This document shows, one piece after another, positions 17,901 through 25,730 of a DNA stretch of 64,000 nucleotides. Source of the DNA: RGIG7213 sp045124505 (GTDB taxonomy: Bacteria; Bacillota; Clostridia; Oscillospirales; CAG-272); the NCBI GenBank assembly GCA_045124505.1, contig JBGVLZ010000061.1, forward strand, positions 62,001 to 126,000, written 5' to 3'. How positions within the stretch are numbered: position 1 is the stretch's first letter; every line of letters starts with the position of its first letter. A model generated the notes under the pieces. It had not been told where the DNA came from and searched no databases. It saw nothing but the letters and a program-made list of their open reading frames with translations. A program made the position numbers and the translations under genes.

Positions 17901-19634
17901 TGAATTATCGTCGATAGCATCAAATGAAACGTGAAACCTTTTGTTATTGGCAGTACTCCGGATGTTCTCCATCTTTATTGATACCTGCGTCAATGATCTG
18001 TCAAACTTGCCGCCTGTATAACTGTTTTTATTAAGAGTTGTAGAATTTATTCTGAATTTCTGACCGCCGCCGAAATTAGATGTGGATTCAATATCACCCG
18101 CAACATACTGGTAATATACACCGGGCATTTTAGCGTCAGTCAGCGTCCATACCTTGCCGTTTTTCCACGTTCTGCCGTTATAATATGCAATATCACCGTA
18201 CGAGGTATGCTGTGTTCCCGTATCGACATATGTACAGGTAAGAGTTCCCATAAATCCGGGAGTGTCCCCGCTGAACTGATTGTCCGAATAATGGAAATAT
18301 CCTTTTTTGTCCGAGGGCAAAGCAAAGTAATAGCATCCTACTTCAATGGGCGGATCATACGATGTGTCCATTATTTTTCCTGTAGGATCTCCTTCTTTAT
18401 ATTCAACTGTATAACTCTTTTTTTGTCCGTTTATTACTTCGCCGAAATCTATATTAAATGAGTTCTTGTCACCCGTAGCAAGAAGTGTGGGCGCACCGTT
18501 TGATTTTGATATATTTATTTCAGCTGAAACTGTATTTCCTGCGCTGCAAGCCTTGAAATCGTCAAGCGTGACTGAAAAATTACCTTCGCCCGCTACATTA
18601 AGCTTGACTTTTTTGCTCATTTCATACGGCATAAATGCAAGAGTTGTATCAAGCGCTTCATAATTCACGCCTGCTTTTGCAGTCTTGCCCGATGTGTATA
18701 TGCGCATATCCACAAGCGAATACTCCGCACCTGTACGCTCCACTTCAAGTGTCACAGTACCGCCCGAAGAATCGTAATTGCTTTTAGTGAATGATATTTC
18801 CGAATGTACTGCAGGCTCATTATCCTTTATAGTCACGGAAACACTCGGCACTTGATAAACTTCAACACCGACAGCGTCTGTAAGAAGGAGTGAAAAGTTC
18901 TCATCTCCTTCAGATATTTCATCATCAAGCAGTCTGAAGGACACCTTTTTTTCATCCTCACCCGGTTTGAAATTAAGTGTCACGCTTGATGAATAATCAA
19001 ATTCACTCATAGCCTCGGGAGTTATACCGTCAAGCACGGACTGTATCATATCGAGAGATTCTGTCGGATAAGTATTACGTGTCATCTCACCCGTTGCATC
19101 TTCTTTTTGCTGTGCCAAAGCGCTCTTTGCGGGTGCTTCACCGGTAGCTGTGTTTTCATCCGCTTCTGTAATTTTATTGACAGAAGACTCAAGCTTGACA
19201 CCGTTTTCCAAAAGCTCTTCAACCGCCATCACTCCGTCAACATATGTCTGAAGGATGTTTTTATCTCTCGGATATTCCGATATTCCTGCCATAACAAGCT
19301 GATAATCCTGCCCGTATAAAGCCGTCATATCAGCGGTATGTATATCAACCGAAGCACCGACGGATATATCCCCTTCTCTGTACACAGATACCGTGTAATA
19401 ACGGTAAGATTCATCAAGAGTCGCTGAAACCGTACCGAAATAAACGATATTTCCGCAAGGACGGTCTTTAGCATCAAGCCTTTTTGATTCCAGATCAAAA
19501 TACACATGGTCATGAGCTGATGCCGGCAAGGATGACTCCGTCACCGCAGGAAGCATCAGAACCGTAACAAGAACAAAGCTTACCACTCGCTTTAAAATTC
19601 CCTGTATTTTCATTGAGATCCTCTGTTTGTACAT
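11976..19634 (-). CDS. Giant surface protein with Calx-beta, CARDB, Ig-like and InlB-like repeat domains
   Basis: A 2552-residue exported protein. An N-terminal signal peptide (about residues 8-45, VVSFVLVTVLMLPAV core) is followed by Calx-beta-like modules. The clearest spans about 205-275 (L-N-F-K-P-G-E-D-E-K-K-V-S-F and E-G-D-E-N-F-S-L); another spans about 275-375. A coiled-coil-like stretch of Q/K/D-rich helix lies at about 1318-1405. Residues about 1640-2110 carry repeated propeller-like W/Y-rich strands. A CARDB-like domain lies at about 2135-2225, a Big_2 Ig-like domain at about 2358-2430 and an InlB-type repeat at about 2435-2518. The C-terminus has a hydrophobic span (about 2525-2548) and a KKVRRE tail. 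A sortase-like tripartite end is present, but the pentapeptide reads NPPTF rather than LPxTG or NPxTG. It is probably membrane- or wall-anchored, with adhesion or substrate binding only inferred. The start follows AAGGAG. Confidence 0.85.
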   Translation of the reverse strand: MYKQRISMKIQGILKRVVSFVLVTVLMLPAVTESSLPASAHDHVYFDLESKRLDAKDRPCGNIVYFGTVSATLDESYRYYTVSVYREGDISVGASVDIHTADMTALYGQDYQLVMAGISEYPRDKNILQTYVDGVMAVEELLENGVKLESSVNKITEADENTATGEAPAKSALAQQKEDATGEMTRNTYPTESLDMIQSVLDGITPEAMSEFDYSSSVTLNFKPGEDEKKVSFRLLDDEISEGDENFSLLLTDAVGVEVYQVPSVSVTIKDNEPAVHSEISFTKSNYDSSGGTVTLEVERTGAEYSLVDMRIYTSGKTAKAGVNYEALDTTLAFMPYEMSKKVKLNVAGEGNFSVTLDDFKACSAGNTVSAEINISKSNGAPTLLATGDKNSFNIDFGEVINGQKKSYTVEYKEGDPTGKIMDTSYDPPIEVGCYYFALPSDKKGYFHYSDNQFSGDTPGFMGTLTCTYVDTGTQHTSYGDIAYYNGRTWKNGKVWTLTDAKMPGVYYQYVAGDIESTSNFGGGQKFRINSTTLNKNSYTGGKFDRSLTQVSIKMENIRSTANNKRFHVSFDAIDDNSNRTPKSYLRVYGVAAMYKKYVISISDPDQLSYFTGNISDGKPETASFTPVQMTVKCGAQPAIGVGQTRDIYANPDTAVSNLVFTENEVKVNGNSGKFGVLKGYKITVNPDASNGKSVTLTYPDDLLAYLDNTSAKRGEYLDYSTSAVEQQKKKILANLTTVPYDAYFIDWIDSVQMETVGYNLGYYQKLHFKPIYDYEDVSVKIVGAAGGMDASFVNEKISQRGDYVFHAGDVLDLRSVSNETHYRAVGYEYSNDKGANYYRFPGLSTLCLMSGKESGYYIRPAMDENDNCIEIRFKDGAEKYFTVNGIDYQGLVDNDTLDKNGLSGKNILYIQKFGNGILEKINPTVNEIYTVSIVSNADDSNYVYVPVITDNMTGTVYKTKQLHFKARCNKDDNVLTVSYERVPVSEMVKFTVSGTVVSNYATVRQTGNGNMRVPVSEYFISLPGMQKELGTNEFDENGKIIGTKPVQGVDSVSTMTYEDGTFKAGNMSTESYVYGRVGDRITMLIFNGNDKQTVDVILGGTVKDGCASTVLTELEVVYPDGAPRITDVTYRFANSLNNDSTDESNTSIRIFDDTVTFTAIVSNMSNSEIRLIERVEFGLYDAAGTRLGSFKVNNPDETYQGGVFELSVKGMNQHFHNGDRLRVRVVERKYDSQGNPYLVTYPEVETGYSFYIENTLIFPKTYDTDETEAIDIPIIGASSASASSGLLSFSKTEWGKDEAGRATGYTLAINEDVLAYSTQTLGTKEKLQKLNALRDAAEKSQGNFNGISAAEKSLNDSTMATIEAIKQASTQEQKDQLNKDLQDLKRQKDIFDAYRSDMEDAAREPLSGFTKAKTMKFNVLYLLAFDFIYNPGSCEYVFCSGTVGITVAANYSQNIYSVIYGVPVFVNFTGSVQGDVFVYYPSGNGGDILTAGDFDKYSGNIQKRLGETNAIFGLTASITAQAGVGMCNVLSARGYANYGLQFSLPISDFEKNYGVLLMVSGGIGFDLLCLSINFDIGNFRYGFGVYEGKTGISFLGENINVESSSKAPIRSSAVKDNTSDSVREYYAGTSDMSDFGYNGLIKAIPEEVNRNVLLDDAAERTRPKLIVFEDGQRMLFFIGNRGTEDDLNNTALFYTVYKDGAWSKPEMIADDGTVDTNPAVLYKNGKAVVAWVDANRKFTEDDTNFDKLNSLGISVAVYENGTFGEEITLIDDEFFNFAPQLNLIGDKLYCSYMKRDISDVKTEEGLLDLTATYSTMAYVVCDVTTRTIDSKEFITVKHPALTDPLVFDYKCETANIHGTNFMLAAYTVDEDCNLNTYEDRELFLTVTDLDSDVTYYPIPITNDTVSQSNPALTNIDGTVYLTWLENGGLFNLLDVSGMLEAMFDPDLPSSAVYKDSAEKGDMRWYCKTASELGLDREEYERTLFEELYFGDISSESENLQQDESSAVSISDYRLVTNGDDIYIFYTSSDHTEGDNGVELFGAHYQRDVVENEGQTDIDNTEVYENWGFGKAVQITDYGKVIDEFDIVMTEENDIFVVSNHYSHWIDENGAVKTGKNQLVEIEFRPKGSISITGDDIMLPLSLVGGSTENIVFTVKNEGLITTTGFDYTVSMIKDGVKTVITSEVLDMHLEAAQTYKITVPWTIPDDISNASIEVTVSEHDVDIVNPDTVSKELPYESVLKFTDHRISSDNGQYFVHATVKNIGNKDSQTSKGKLTKTEMSKAVKLYGEFDIPALVSGESCDIKIPFTPSVDDFTSLGYIDMKLSTYISDKEHSSVSMKFIPGEPVCAEINGGAKRIDLASGMTFGVSSKAAPWDSLAGDVVFTTSDPTVATVDENGVISANKNGTTTLYAYYPSCGITASAEINVGSDPDIPAPVYTVSVNGTEHGTVTVDKSECEENGIVTVTVIPDAGYKTESVTVTDTNGNIVSVTDNNDGTYTFVQPSHDVTVDVLFVIDREADNPPTFDTIPLTALITVISFASTVLLIKKVRREY

Positions 19635-19710
19635 AAACAAAACTCCTTTTAAAACACAAAAGATGTGTTTTTTTATATCAAGCACGGCATCATATCACAC
19701 CGTTTAAACC

Positions 19711-19739
19711 ATAATAGCACACATACTGTCAAAAGTCAA
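19711..19739 (-). promoter_or_regulatory. Sigma-A promoter for the giant surface protein gene
   Basis: Minus strand TTGACT (19734-19739) and TATTAT (19711-19716), 17-base spacer, about 77 bases before the start at 19634. Confidence 0.75.
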
Positions 19740-19777
19740 TCGTTTAGACAAAAATGGTTTATTATTCAGAATTTCCT

Positions 19778-20581
19778 TCAATTTTCTTTGCGGTAAATGA
19801 TAACGGAAAAATCCGCTGTTATTTCAAACGGCGTTACGTCTGACAGTTTCGCTCTTTTATCCGCAGGCGTTGTGTAATAATACGGTGTCATTGCAAAAAG
19901 ATCGGATATTGTTTTGCCTGTTTGCGGTGTGAATTTGTATTTTACACGTCTTTTTTCGCAAAGTGTGAAGCCTTCAAGTATATCGTCATTTTCCTCTTTT
20001 ATGCGTACATCATCGTAAACCCTTTGTTTAAGCTCCAGAAGATGCTCGGGATTGGGCACCGCAAGAACAAGCGTACCGTCTTTTTTAAGAACACGCTTAT
20101 ATTCATCGATAGCAAGCGGAGAAAAAATGTTAACTACCGTGTCAAAAGCACCGTCAAGATACGGCATGCAGTAAACACTTCCAACGCAGAAAGTCCCGAA
20201 TTTTCCGCCTTTGCAAAGCTTCGAGGCATACTGTACGGCTTTTTTTGATATATCGATTCCGTAGACCTTACTTACGTGCTCGTTTTCGCCAATTTTCTGC
20301 GTGTAATACCCTTCTCCGCAGCCTGCATCAAGTACTGTTTCGCCTGTTACTGCTTCGCACACCGCAAGGCGTAGCGGCTCGTAATAACCACCTGAGAGAA
20401 AATCACGTCTTGCCATGACCATAAACGTATCATCTCCGTGCGTCTTGCCGCTTTGCTGCATGGCGAGATTTACATATCCCGATGATGATATGTCGTAACT
20501 GTGTCTTTTTTCGCATTTCAGCATATTGCCATCGTTAAATAATGCGCCCGAGCATACAGGGCATTTAAAAATTTCTTTCAT
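19778..20581 (-). CDS. rlmA: 23S rRNA (guanine-N1)-methyltransferase RlmA
   Basis: A 267-residue methyltransferase. The N-terminal zinc-binding knuckle is present (C7, C10, C23, H27). The SAM-binding motif VLDAGCGEGYYT lies near residues 82-94, and the VPNPEHLLELK stretch is typical of RlmA. The family methylates the N1 of a guanine in hairpin 35 of 23S rRNA (G745 in Gram-negatives, G748 in Gram-positives). The start codon overlaps the stop of the upstream metallo-beta-lactamase gene by one base (TGATG), implying coupling. Which of the two guanines is modified cannot be told here. Confidence 0.9.
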   Translation of the reverse strand: MKEIFKCPVCSGALFNDGNMLKCEKRHSYDISSSGYVNLAMQQSGKTHGDDTFMVMARRDFLSGGYYEPLRLAVCEAVTGETVLDAGCGEGYYTQKIGENEHVSKVYGIDISKKAVQYASKLCKGGKFGTFCVGSVYCMPYLDGAFDTVVNIFSPLAIDEYKRVLKKDGTLVLAVPNPEHLLELKQRVYDDVRIKEENDDILEGFTLCEKRRVKYKFTPQTGKTISDLFAMTPYYYTTPADKRAKLSDVTPFEITADFSVIIYRKEN

Positions 20582-21474
20582 CAGGGTGTGAACCCCCTTT
20601 CAAATTCTATATTGACACCGTCTGTTTTTAAAATTATACCTCCGTCACGGTCAGTACGGTATACTTCCATGCCGAGATTTTCGATTTTTCCGACAACCGC
20701 AGACGACGGCAATTCTTCTTCGCCATCGTTTGATGCTGATATTACTGCATATTTCGCACCTACTGCCTTTAAAAATCCCTCTGTACTTGATTTATTCGAA
20801 CCGTGATGTGCGATCTTTATAACATCGGCTTTAAGATCAAAGCCGGAATTAAGCAGTACGCTTTCACACACAAGCTGTCCGTCACCCATAAGAAGCATTC
20901 GGAAATCTCCGTATTCGAGCATCTGAACAACAGATGCTTCATTATCGTCACCAAGCATCAGAACAGCATCATTCGGTGCATATGTTGTCAAAACCGCACC
21001 GCCTAAAGTCAGCACATCTGCAACCTTTGATGTGATAACAGGCACATTTTTTTCTTGTGCATTTTTTATCATCTTTTCATATTCATTACTGTTATTGTTT
21101 CTCGGACTTATATAAAGCTGTTCTATATCAAAATTTTTTATAAGCTTCGCCATAGAACCGATATGATCCTTATCGGGATGTGTTCCTACAACGTATTTCA
21201 GCTTTTCCACACCGAATATTTTGAGTGTTTTTTCAATATAGTCATAGCTTTTTTTGACTCCCGTATCAATGACCATATATTCACCGTCACACGATAAAAG
21301 CATAAAATCAGCTTTACCCACATCGCCGAAAAGCACTGTAAGCACCGGCAGTTTTTCTTCTTTTAATTCATTTGAGTCTTTCCCAGCCGTGTCTTCTGCT
21401 GTTATTTCCGTATTTTGCGGTGCGCATGAGCACATAAGCATAGCCAATACCATGATAAATGATAAAAATTTCAT
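20581..21474 (-). CDS. Metallo-beta-lactamase-fold lipoprotein (ComEC C-terminal-like)
   Basis: A 297-residue lipoprotein: signal peptide with a cysteine near residue 15-17 (MLMCSC), an acidic linker, then a metallo-beta-lactamase fold resembling the C-terminal hydrolase domain of ComEC/Rec2. Metal motifs are visible: T-H-P-D-K-D-H-I-G (HxxDxDH type with P and K inserted as in the ComEC group), L-L-M-G-D-G and the I-A-H-H-G-S motif. It lacks the ComEC membrane domains. Such extracellular hydrolases may act on nucleic acids or phosphodiesters, but the substrate is unknown. The gene is the first of a two-gene unit with rlmA. Confidence 0.85.
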   Translation of the reverse strand: MKFLSFIMVLAMLMCSCAPQNTEITAEDTAGKDSNELKEEKLPVLTVLFGDVGKADFMLLSCDGEYMVIDTGVKKSYDYIEKTLKIFGVEKLKYVVGTHPDKDHIGSMAKLIKNFDIEQLYISPRNNNSNEYEKMIKNAQEKNVPVITSKVADVLTLGGAVLTTYAPNDAVLMLGDDNEASVVQMLEYGDFRMLLMGDGQLVCESVLLNSGFDLKADVIKIAHHGSNKSSTEGFLKAVGAKYAVISASNDGEEELPSSAVVGKIENLGMEVYRTDRDGGIILKTDGVNIEFERGFTP

Positions 21475-21609
21475 AATAATATCACTCCCTATTTTATCTT
21501 ATACCATAAAAAAGAATTAAAAACAACTGCATACTGTAAATAATATTTAACGCATAAACAGACGGTGAAATTAATACAATTAAGCAAAGACTTAAAAACG
21601 GAGGTTGTT

Positions 21610-22551
21610 ATGCAAAACTGTTACTTACCTGAGGGTGAATATATTTCAAACGAGGAAAACATAAGATTTTGCAAAAATGAATCGTTGCTTCAAAAAGCAA
21701 AAGAAACAGGTAAAATACTTGAAGGCCGTGCCGCTGTATGCGACAGAAATATGAATCTTACCGTCAATTTAGGCGGTGACATTATCGGATTTATCCCAAA
21801 GGAGGAAGCTGTATTTTACCCTGACGGAAGCCTGACAAAGGATATTGCGGTATTAACACGTGTGGGAAAACCCGTATGCTTCCGTGTTAAGGACATCATA
21901 AACGAAAATGGAAGAAAAAAAGCCATACTTTCACGATCATCGGCACAAAAAGAATGTTATGAAAATTTCATATCAAAACTTACCTGCGGTGATATAATTC
22001 CGTGCCGTATCACGCATACGGAATCCTTCGGAGCGTTTGCCGACATAGGGTGCGGGATGATAGCACTTCTGCCTATAGACTGTATTTCCGTTTCCAGAAT
22101 CAATCACCCCGACGAAAGATTTACACAAGGGACACCTTTGCGCTGTGTTGTAAAGCATATCGATGAAGAAAACAAACGAATTTATATATCAACAAAAGAG
22201 CTTCTCGGCACTTGGGAAGAAAACTGCAAAAACTTCTGTCCCGGTCAGACCGTAAGCGGTATTATCAGAAGCGTGGAAGAATACGGTATTTTTATTGAGC
22301 TTGCACCCAATCTTGCAGGACTTGCCGAATACAGTGAAGGAATAACAGCCGGGGAGAAAGCGGCAGTATATATAAAAAGCATGAATCCCGAAAAAATGAA
22401 AATAAAGCTCGTTATCGTTTCATCACTGAAAGATGAAATAAAAGACAAAAAAATTCAGTATTTTATCCCCGAAAATGAAAAACATATTGATTTTTGGCAA
22501 TATTCTCCTAAGGAAAGTAACAAATACATAGCAACTGTTTTTGGAAATTAA
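21610..22551 (+). CDS. S1 RNA-binding domain protein (ribosomal S1-like)
   Basis: A 313-residue protein with two evident S1 (OB-fold) domains: about residues 125-195 (I-P-C-R-I-T-H-T-E-S-F-G-A-F-A-D-I-G-C-G ... I-Y-I-S-T-K-E) and about 210-270 (V-S-G-I-I-R-S-V-E-E-Y-G-I-F-I-E-L-A). A more diverged one lies near 35-110. This is the short S1-like protein of Clostridia, expected to bind single-stranded RNA and possibly assist translation. The start at 21610 is set by CGGAGG five bases upstream; an earlier GTG has no such site. It is not the full-length S1 of proteobacteria, so rpsA is not assigned. Confidence 0.85.
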   Translation: MQNCYLPEGEYISNEENIRFCKNESLLQKAKETGKILEGRAAVCDRNMNLTVNLGGDIIGFIPKEEAVFYPDGSLTKDIAVLTRVGKPVCFRVKDIINENGRKKAILSRSSAQKECYENFISKLTCGDIIPCRITHTESFGAFADIGCGMIALLPIDCISVSRINHPDERFTQGTPLRCVVKHIDEENKRIYISTKELLGTWEENCKNFCPGQTVSGIIRSVEEYGIFIELAPNLAGLAEYSEGITAGEKAAVYIKSMNPEKMKIKLVIVSSLKDEIKDKKIQYFIPENEKHIDFWQYSPKESNKYIATVFGN

Positions 22552-22640
22552 CAATTTATTATTGAACGGGTGAAAACTTACGGTTATAATAAAAACAGAT
22601 CAATTTCCAAAAGCTGTATGCAGTAGAAAGGGAGAAAAAA

Positions 22641-23756
22641 TTGAAAAAGAAAAGTAGAGCTTTACCGTTGCTTTTAGTTATAGCATTCATCGTTTCGGGC
22701 TGTACGGAAAATCCTGCGGATACTTCTTCAGGTACCGACACTGCACTTCAGACAAAAGCTGAAACAGACGAAAAAATAACAACACAGATCCCCGACACCG
22801 CACCTCCGAAGCCGGACATCAAATATTATACAAACCCTCTTACAGGTGAGCATAATGCCCTTCATGACAATATCCTGAAAAGGCCTGTTGCCGTAGTTCT
22901 TAAAAACGATCTGACCGGCGCACCGCAGGTGGGTATTGCACAGGCTGATATAATTTACGAAGCTGCAGTTGAAGGCGGAATGACTCGTCTTTTAGCGCTT
23001 TATTCAGACTATGCAAGCATGACGGATATCGGTCCTGTAATAGATTCAAGAGCATATTTTTATGACTTTGCCCGCGCACACGATGCCGTCTTTATTCAGG
23101 CGGGAACAAGTGCTTACGGCAAGAACGCTCAAAAAGAAGACGGAATCGACTGTATAGATGCTATAATAGGCGAAATGTCGCCGACCTTCAGACGTGATGA
23201 AACCCTCGTTGACGAAAGGGGATATTCAAGCAGTATCGTTGCCGTCGGAGAAGGTATTTACGATAAGATAAAATACGGCGGAATAAGAATTGAAAATCAG
23301 GTAACGACCTCACTTACCATGAATTTTGCGCAGTCATCATCCGATTATACACTTGACGGCGACGTTTGTATAAAGCTTTCCGTTCCGTATTCGTCATCAA
23401 TGACACCGTATTTTGAATATTCAACACTTACAAACACGTATACAAGATATCAGTACGGCGAAGTACACAAAGATAACGACGGCACGCCTCTGCGCTTTAC
23501 AAATATACTCGTTCTTTTTGCAGAACATTTGCCTATCGATTCAACATCCGGTGAAAAAGATATCGTAACTGTCGGCACAGGAAGCGGTTATTACGTTTGC
23601 GGCGGAAAATATATCCCCATAACATGGGAAAGAGAAAGTGCGGATGTTCCCTTCAGGTATGTAAAAAGCAACGGCGAAGAGCTTGAAATATGCCGCGGCA
23701 AAACATTTGTATGTGTAACATCCGAAAAAAGAAAAACCGACGTAACATTTAGCTAA
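22641..23756 (+). CDS. DUF3048 / YerB-family lipoprotein
   Basis: A 371-residue protein starting with TTG, supported by AAAGGGAG at the right distance. It has a lipoprotein signal (basic start, hydrophobic core, VSGC box at about residues 18-21). A low-complexity Thr/Asp-rich linker leads to the DUF3048 domain, with N-P-L-T-G, R-P-V-A-V-V-L-K-N-D, A-P-Q-V-G-I-A-Q-A-D-I-I-Y-E and E-G-G-M-T-R-L-L-A-L-Y. The otherwise typical R-S-A-R motif after the I-G-P-V stretch reads D-S-R-A. YerB-like proteins are widespread in sporulating Firmicutes, and their role is unclear. The CBM9-like gene begins 13 bases downstream. Confidence 0.88.
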   Translation: MKKKSRALPLLLVIAFIVSGCTENPADTSSGTDTALQTKAETDEKITTQIPDTAPPKPDIKYYTNPLTGEHNALHDNILKRPVAVVLKNDLTGAPQVGIAQADIIYEAAVEGGMTRLLALYSDYASMTDIGPVIDSRAYFYDFARAHDAVFIQAGTSAYGKNAQKEDGIDCIDAIIGEMSPTFRRDETLVDERGYSSSIVAVGEGIYDKIKYGGIRIENQVTTSLTMNFAQSSSDYTLDGDVCIKLSVPYSSSMTPYFEYSTLTNTYTRYQYGEVHKDNDGTPLRFTNILVLFAEHLPIDSTSGEKDIVTVGTGSGYYVCGGKYIPITWERESADVPFRYVKSNGEELEICRGKTFVCVTSEKRKTDVTFS

Positions 23757-23769
23757 AGGAGAAATAAAA

Positions 23770-24357
23770 ATGAAGGAATATGTCATAAAAAAACAAGGCG
23801 AAAGCTGGGAAAGCATCGAAAAAGCGTATATAAGCGAATATCCGTGGGGCAAAGACTATTGCCCTGTTACATATTTTCAGGCAGTTCATAACGATGATGC
23901 ATTTATAATTCGTCTTACCTGCGAAGAAAAATCACCGAAGGCTGTGCACGAGGGATACATGGCACCTGTTTATAAGGACAGCTGTCTTGAGTTTTTTGCC
24001 TGCTATGCTAAAGGCGGTTACATAAACTGCGAGGTAAACAGTGTCGGTGCAGCTCTTATTGCATACGGTGCCGACAGACACGAAAGAACACCGCTTTTGG
24101 AGCTTTGCGGTATGCTTCCCGATGTCAAAGCCGAAACGAATGACGAATCCTGGCAGGTTACAATTACTATGCCTTATGAGATCATAGAAAAAGTTTACGG
24201 TGATGTTACTATATCATCCGGATATGAGTTTTTGGGTAACGCATACAAATGCGGTGACGACTGTGAAATTCCGCACTACGGAATGTGGAATGCCGCAACA
24301 TGCGAAAAGCCGGATTTTCACCGTCCCGAATTTTTCGGAAAATTTATTGTAGAATAA
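23770..24357 (+). CDS. CBM9-like carbohydrate-binding domain protein
   Basis: A 195-residue protein resembling the family 9 carbohydrate-binding fold. Motifs include an early Y-P-W-G, the F-I-I-R-L-T-C-E-E strand, V-Y-K-D-S-C-L-E-F-F, and a closing F-H-R-P-E-F-F-G-K-F (typical H-x-P-x-x-F-G end). It has no signal peptide, so it would act in the cytoplasm or be exported otherwise. It lies 13 bases after the YerB-like gene and follows AAGGAG. Binding of a carbohydrate is inferred from fold only. Confidence 0.75.
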   Translation: MKEYVIKKQGESWESIEKAYISEYPWGKDYCPVTYFQAVHNDDAFIIRLTCEEKSPKAVHEGYMAPVYKDSCLEFFACYAKGGYINCEVNSVGAALIAYGADRHERTPLLELCGMLPDVKAETNDESWQVTITMPYEIIEKVYGDVTISSGYEFLGNAYKCGDDCEIPHYGMWNAATCEKPDFHRPEFFGKFIVE

Positions 24358-24423
24358 TATTTAAAATATGTGGGGGGGGGTTTTATCACCCGCCGAATTT
24401 TTTTTTCAGTACAAAAGCAACAC

Positions 24424-24443
24424 GGCGGGAGTTTTCCCCCGCC
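24424..24443 (-). terminator. GC-rich hairpin next to homopolymer runs (possible terminator)
   Basis: GGCGGG pairs with CCCGCC (24424-24443), with no tight T-run. The flank also holds a nine-G run (24372-24380) and a T-run of nine or so (24398-24406), plus another CCCGCCG able to pair with the same arm. It lies between convergent genes, so termination in either direction is plausible. The G9 is also a likely sequencing or slippage hotspot. Confidence 0.4.
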
Positions 24444-24459
24444 TTACGTTGAAAATAAA

Positions 24460-24666
24460 TCATTTTCCCATCATTTCATCTATGGAAATATCTAAAATAT
24501 CAGAAATGTCTGCCAAAAGAAATATATCCGGGTAACAGATTTCTCGTTCCCATTTAGATACAGCAAAAGCACTTACTCCCAAAAGTTTCCCAAACTCTCC
24601 TTGTGTCATGCCGTATTTTTTGCGGTATCTCAATATATATTCACCTATACGGATATTGTTTTTCAT
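24460..24666 (-). CDS. XRE-family helix-turn-helix regulator (68 aa)
   Basis: A minimal Cro/C1-type DNA-binding protein. It has an R-x-G-E-Y-I-L-R-Y-R-K-K start, the helix-turn-helix M-T-Q-G-E-F-G-K-L-L-G-V-S-A-F-A-V-S-K-W-E-R, and the tail P-D-I-F-L-L-A-D-I-S-D-I-L-D-I-S-I-D-E-M-M. Nothing follows the DNA-binding domain. Its ATG forms an ATGA overlap with the stop of the ArsR-DUF2087 gene, so it is probably translated by coupling, with no good ribosome site of its own. It may autoregulate the three-gene unit, which is an inference. Confidence 0.85.
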   Translation of the reverse strand: MKNNIRIGEYILRYRKKYGMTQGEFGKLLGVSAFAVSKWEREICYPDIFLLADISDILDISIDEMMGK

Positions 24667-25196
24667 TTTATACGACAATATATTTCACGGCAGCGACTCA
24701 TCATGCCGAATGCGATCATTTCGCGTCTTATAAAGCAAAAATCATCGTGATAACGCAAAATGATCTCATTGACTTCTCTTTCTGTATACTCACGTTTGAG
24801 CTCGAAGTGTTTAAGGATCTCATAAAGAACTATCTCTCGTTTTTTTCTTTGAGTCGGCACCTGCATCAGTCTGCCGTATTTGAAAAAATGTGATATGACC
24901 TCTTTTTTGTATTTTTCTTCGGTATCTACAATTGCGCCGTCATTTTTTATAAACTCAAAAAGAGGCTTATCAAAAATCTCCCGATTCAATGAATAAATGA
25001 TATAAAACTGTGAACGAGAGCAATTTACAACACCCGCAGATTCCATTTTTTTGAGATGGTAACAGATCGTAGCAGGTGTAAGTGATAACTCACAGGCAAT
25101 CCGTTCAACATATGAATCTTCTCTTAAAAGAATGTTGAGAATTTCAAGACGTGTTTCATCAGCAAGGAGCTTTAAAAGTTCAAGCTTTTCTTTCAC
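24663..25196 (-). CDS. ArsR-type regulator with C-terminal DUF2087 domain
   Basis: A 177-residue protein. Residues 1-85 are a winged helix of the ArsR class (L-L-K-L-L-A-D-E-T-R-L-E-I-L-N-I-L, then L-S-L-T-P-A-T-I-C-Y-H-L-K-K-M). Residues about 105-175 match DUF2087 (R-K-K-R-E-I-V-L-Y-E-I-L-K-H-F, Y-H-D-D-F-C-F-I-R-R-E). No CxxC metal-sensing pair is seen in the recognition helix (it reads S-L-T-P-A-T-I-C), so metal sensing is unlikely. The GTG start overlaps the previous stop (GTGA). It is probably a regulator of its own operon or of distant genes; the signal is unknown. Confidence 0.85.
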   Translation of the reverse strand: MKEKLELLKLLADETRLEILNILLREDSYVERIACELSLTPATICYHLKKMESAGVVNCSRSQFYIIYSLNREIFDKPLFEFIKNDGAIVDTEEKYKKEVISHFFKYGRLMQVPTQRKKREIVLYEILKHFELKREYTEREVNEIILRYHDDFCFIRREMIAFGMMSRCREIYCRIK

Positions 25197-25693
25197 TCTT
25201 CCACCTCTTCATCTTCAAATACAAATGCAAACAGATCGTTCTGTACCCTGAACTCACGCCACATATTTAATATCTCTTTCAAAACTTCCTTTTTGATTTT
25301 AGCTTTAAATATTTTTTCAGGATCACCATCTTTTTCCGCTTGTGCAAGGTCATCATTGTAAGTATTGTAAAAATTGACTCTCATAAATATTTCGGGGTAG
25401 AGTGAAATTTCCATAACAGATTTTTCATCATCCGATAATTCGTCATAACAATAGGAAATAACGGGAAAATATTTTATCAAATTTTTGAATCTGGCACTCA
25501 TAAGGATAAGAGCATTATCCGCCCCGGAAATAAGCCCCGCCGCCATTGCCACATTATAAATACCGGCTCTCAACTGTAGCGCACCTCTTTCAGTAGGATG
25601 ATCCTTATTAACAATATTCGCTTCAGATTTGCAAGTATCATATTTTTCTTTTGTAATTTTCCATAGGCTGTCAAAGATTTCTTGTTTATTCAT
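25193..25693 (-). CDS. Uncharacterised protein (166 aa), first gene of the ArsR-XRE unit
   Basis: A soluble, mostly helical 166-residue protein, M-N-K-Q-E-I-F-D-S-L-W-K-I-T-K to an acidic E-D-E-E-V-E-E end. I recognise no domain. The start at 25693 is preceded by AAAGGCGG, and an earlier in-frame start lies too close to the promoter. It shares a GTGA overlap with the ArsR-DUF2087 gene, so its function is probably linked to that regulator. Confidence 0.75.
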   Translation of the reverse strand: MNKQEIFDSLWKITKEKYDTCKSEANIVNKDHPTERGALQLRAGIYNVAMAAGLISGADNALILMSARFKNLIKYFPVISYCYDELSDDEKSVMEISLYPEIFMRVNFYNTYNDDLAQAEKDGDPEKIFKAKIKKEVLKEILNMWREFRVQNDLFAFVFEDEEVEE

Positions 25694-25730
25694 ATAATAT
25701 CCGCCTTTCTGTTTTTGCAGCTGCACTGAT

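Noticed and set aside
24372..24380. Nine-G run as a functional slippage or G-quadruplex site
   Set aside because: A single G-run cannot form a quadruplex alone, and it lies outside coding sequence. It is noted only as a sequencing-risk spot.
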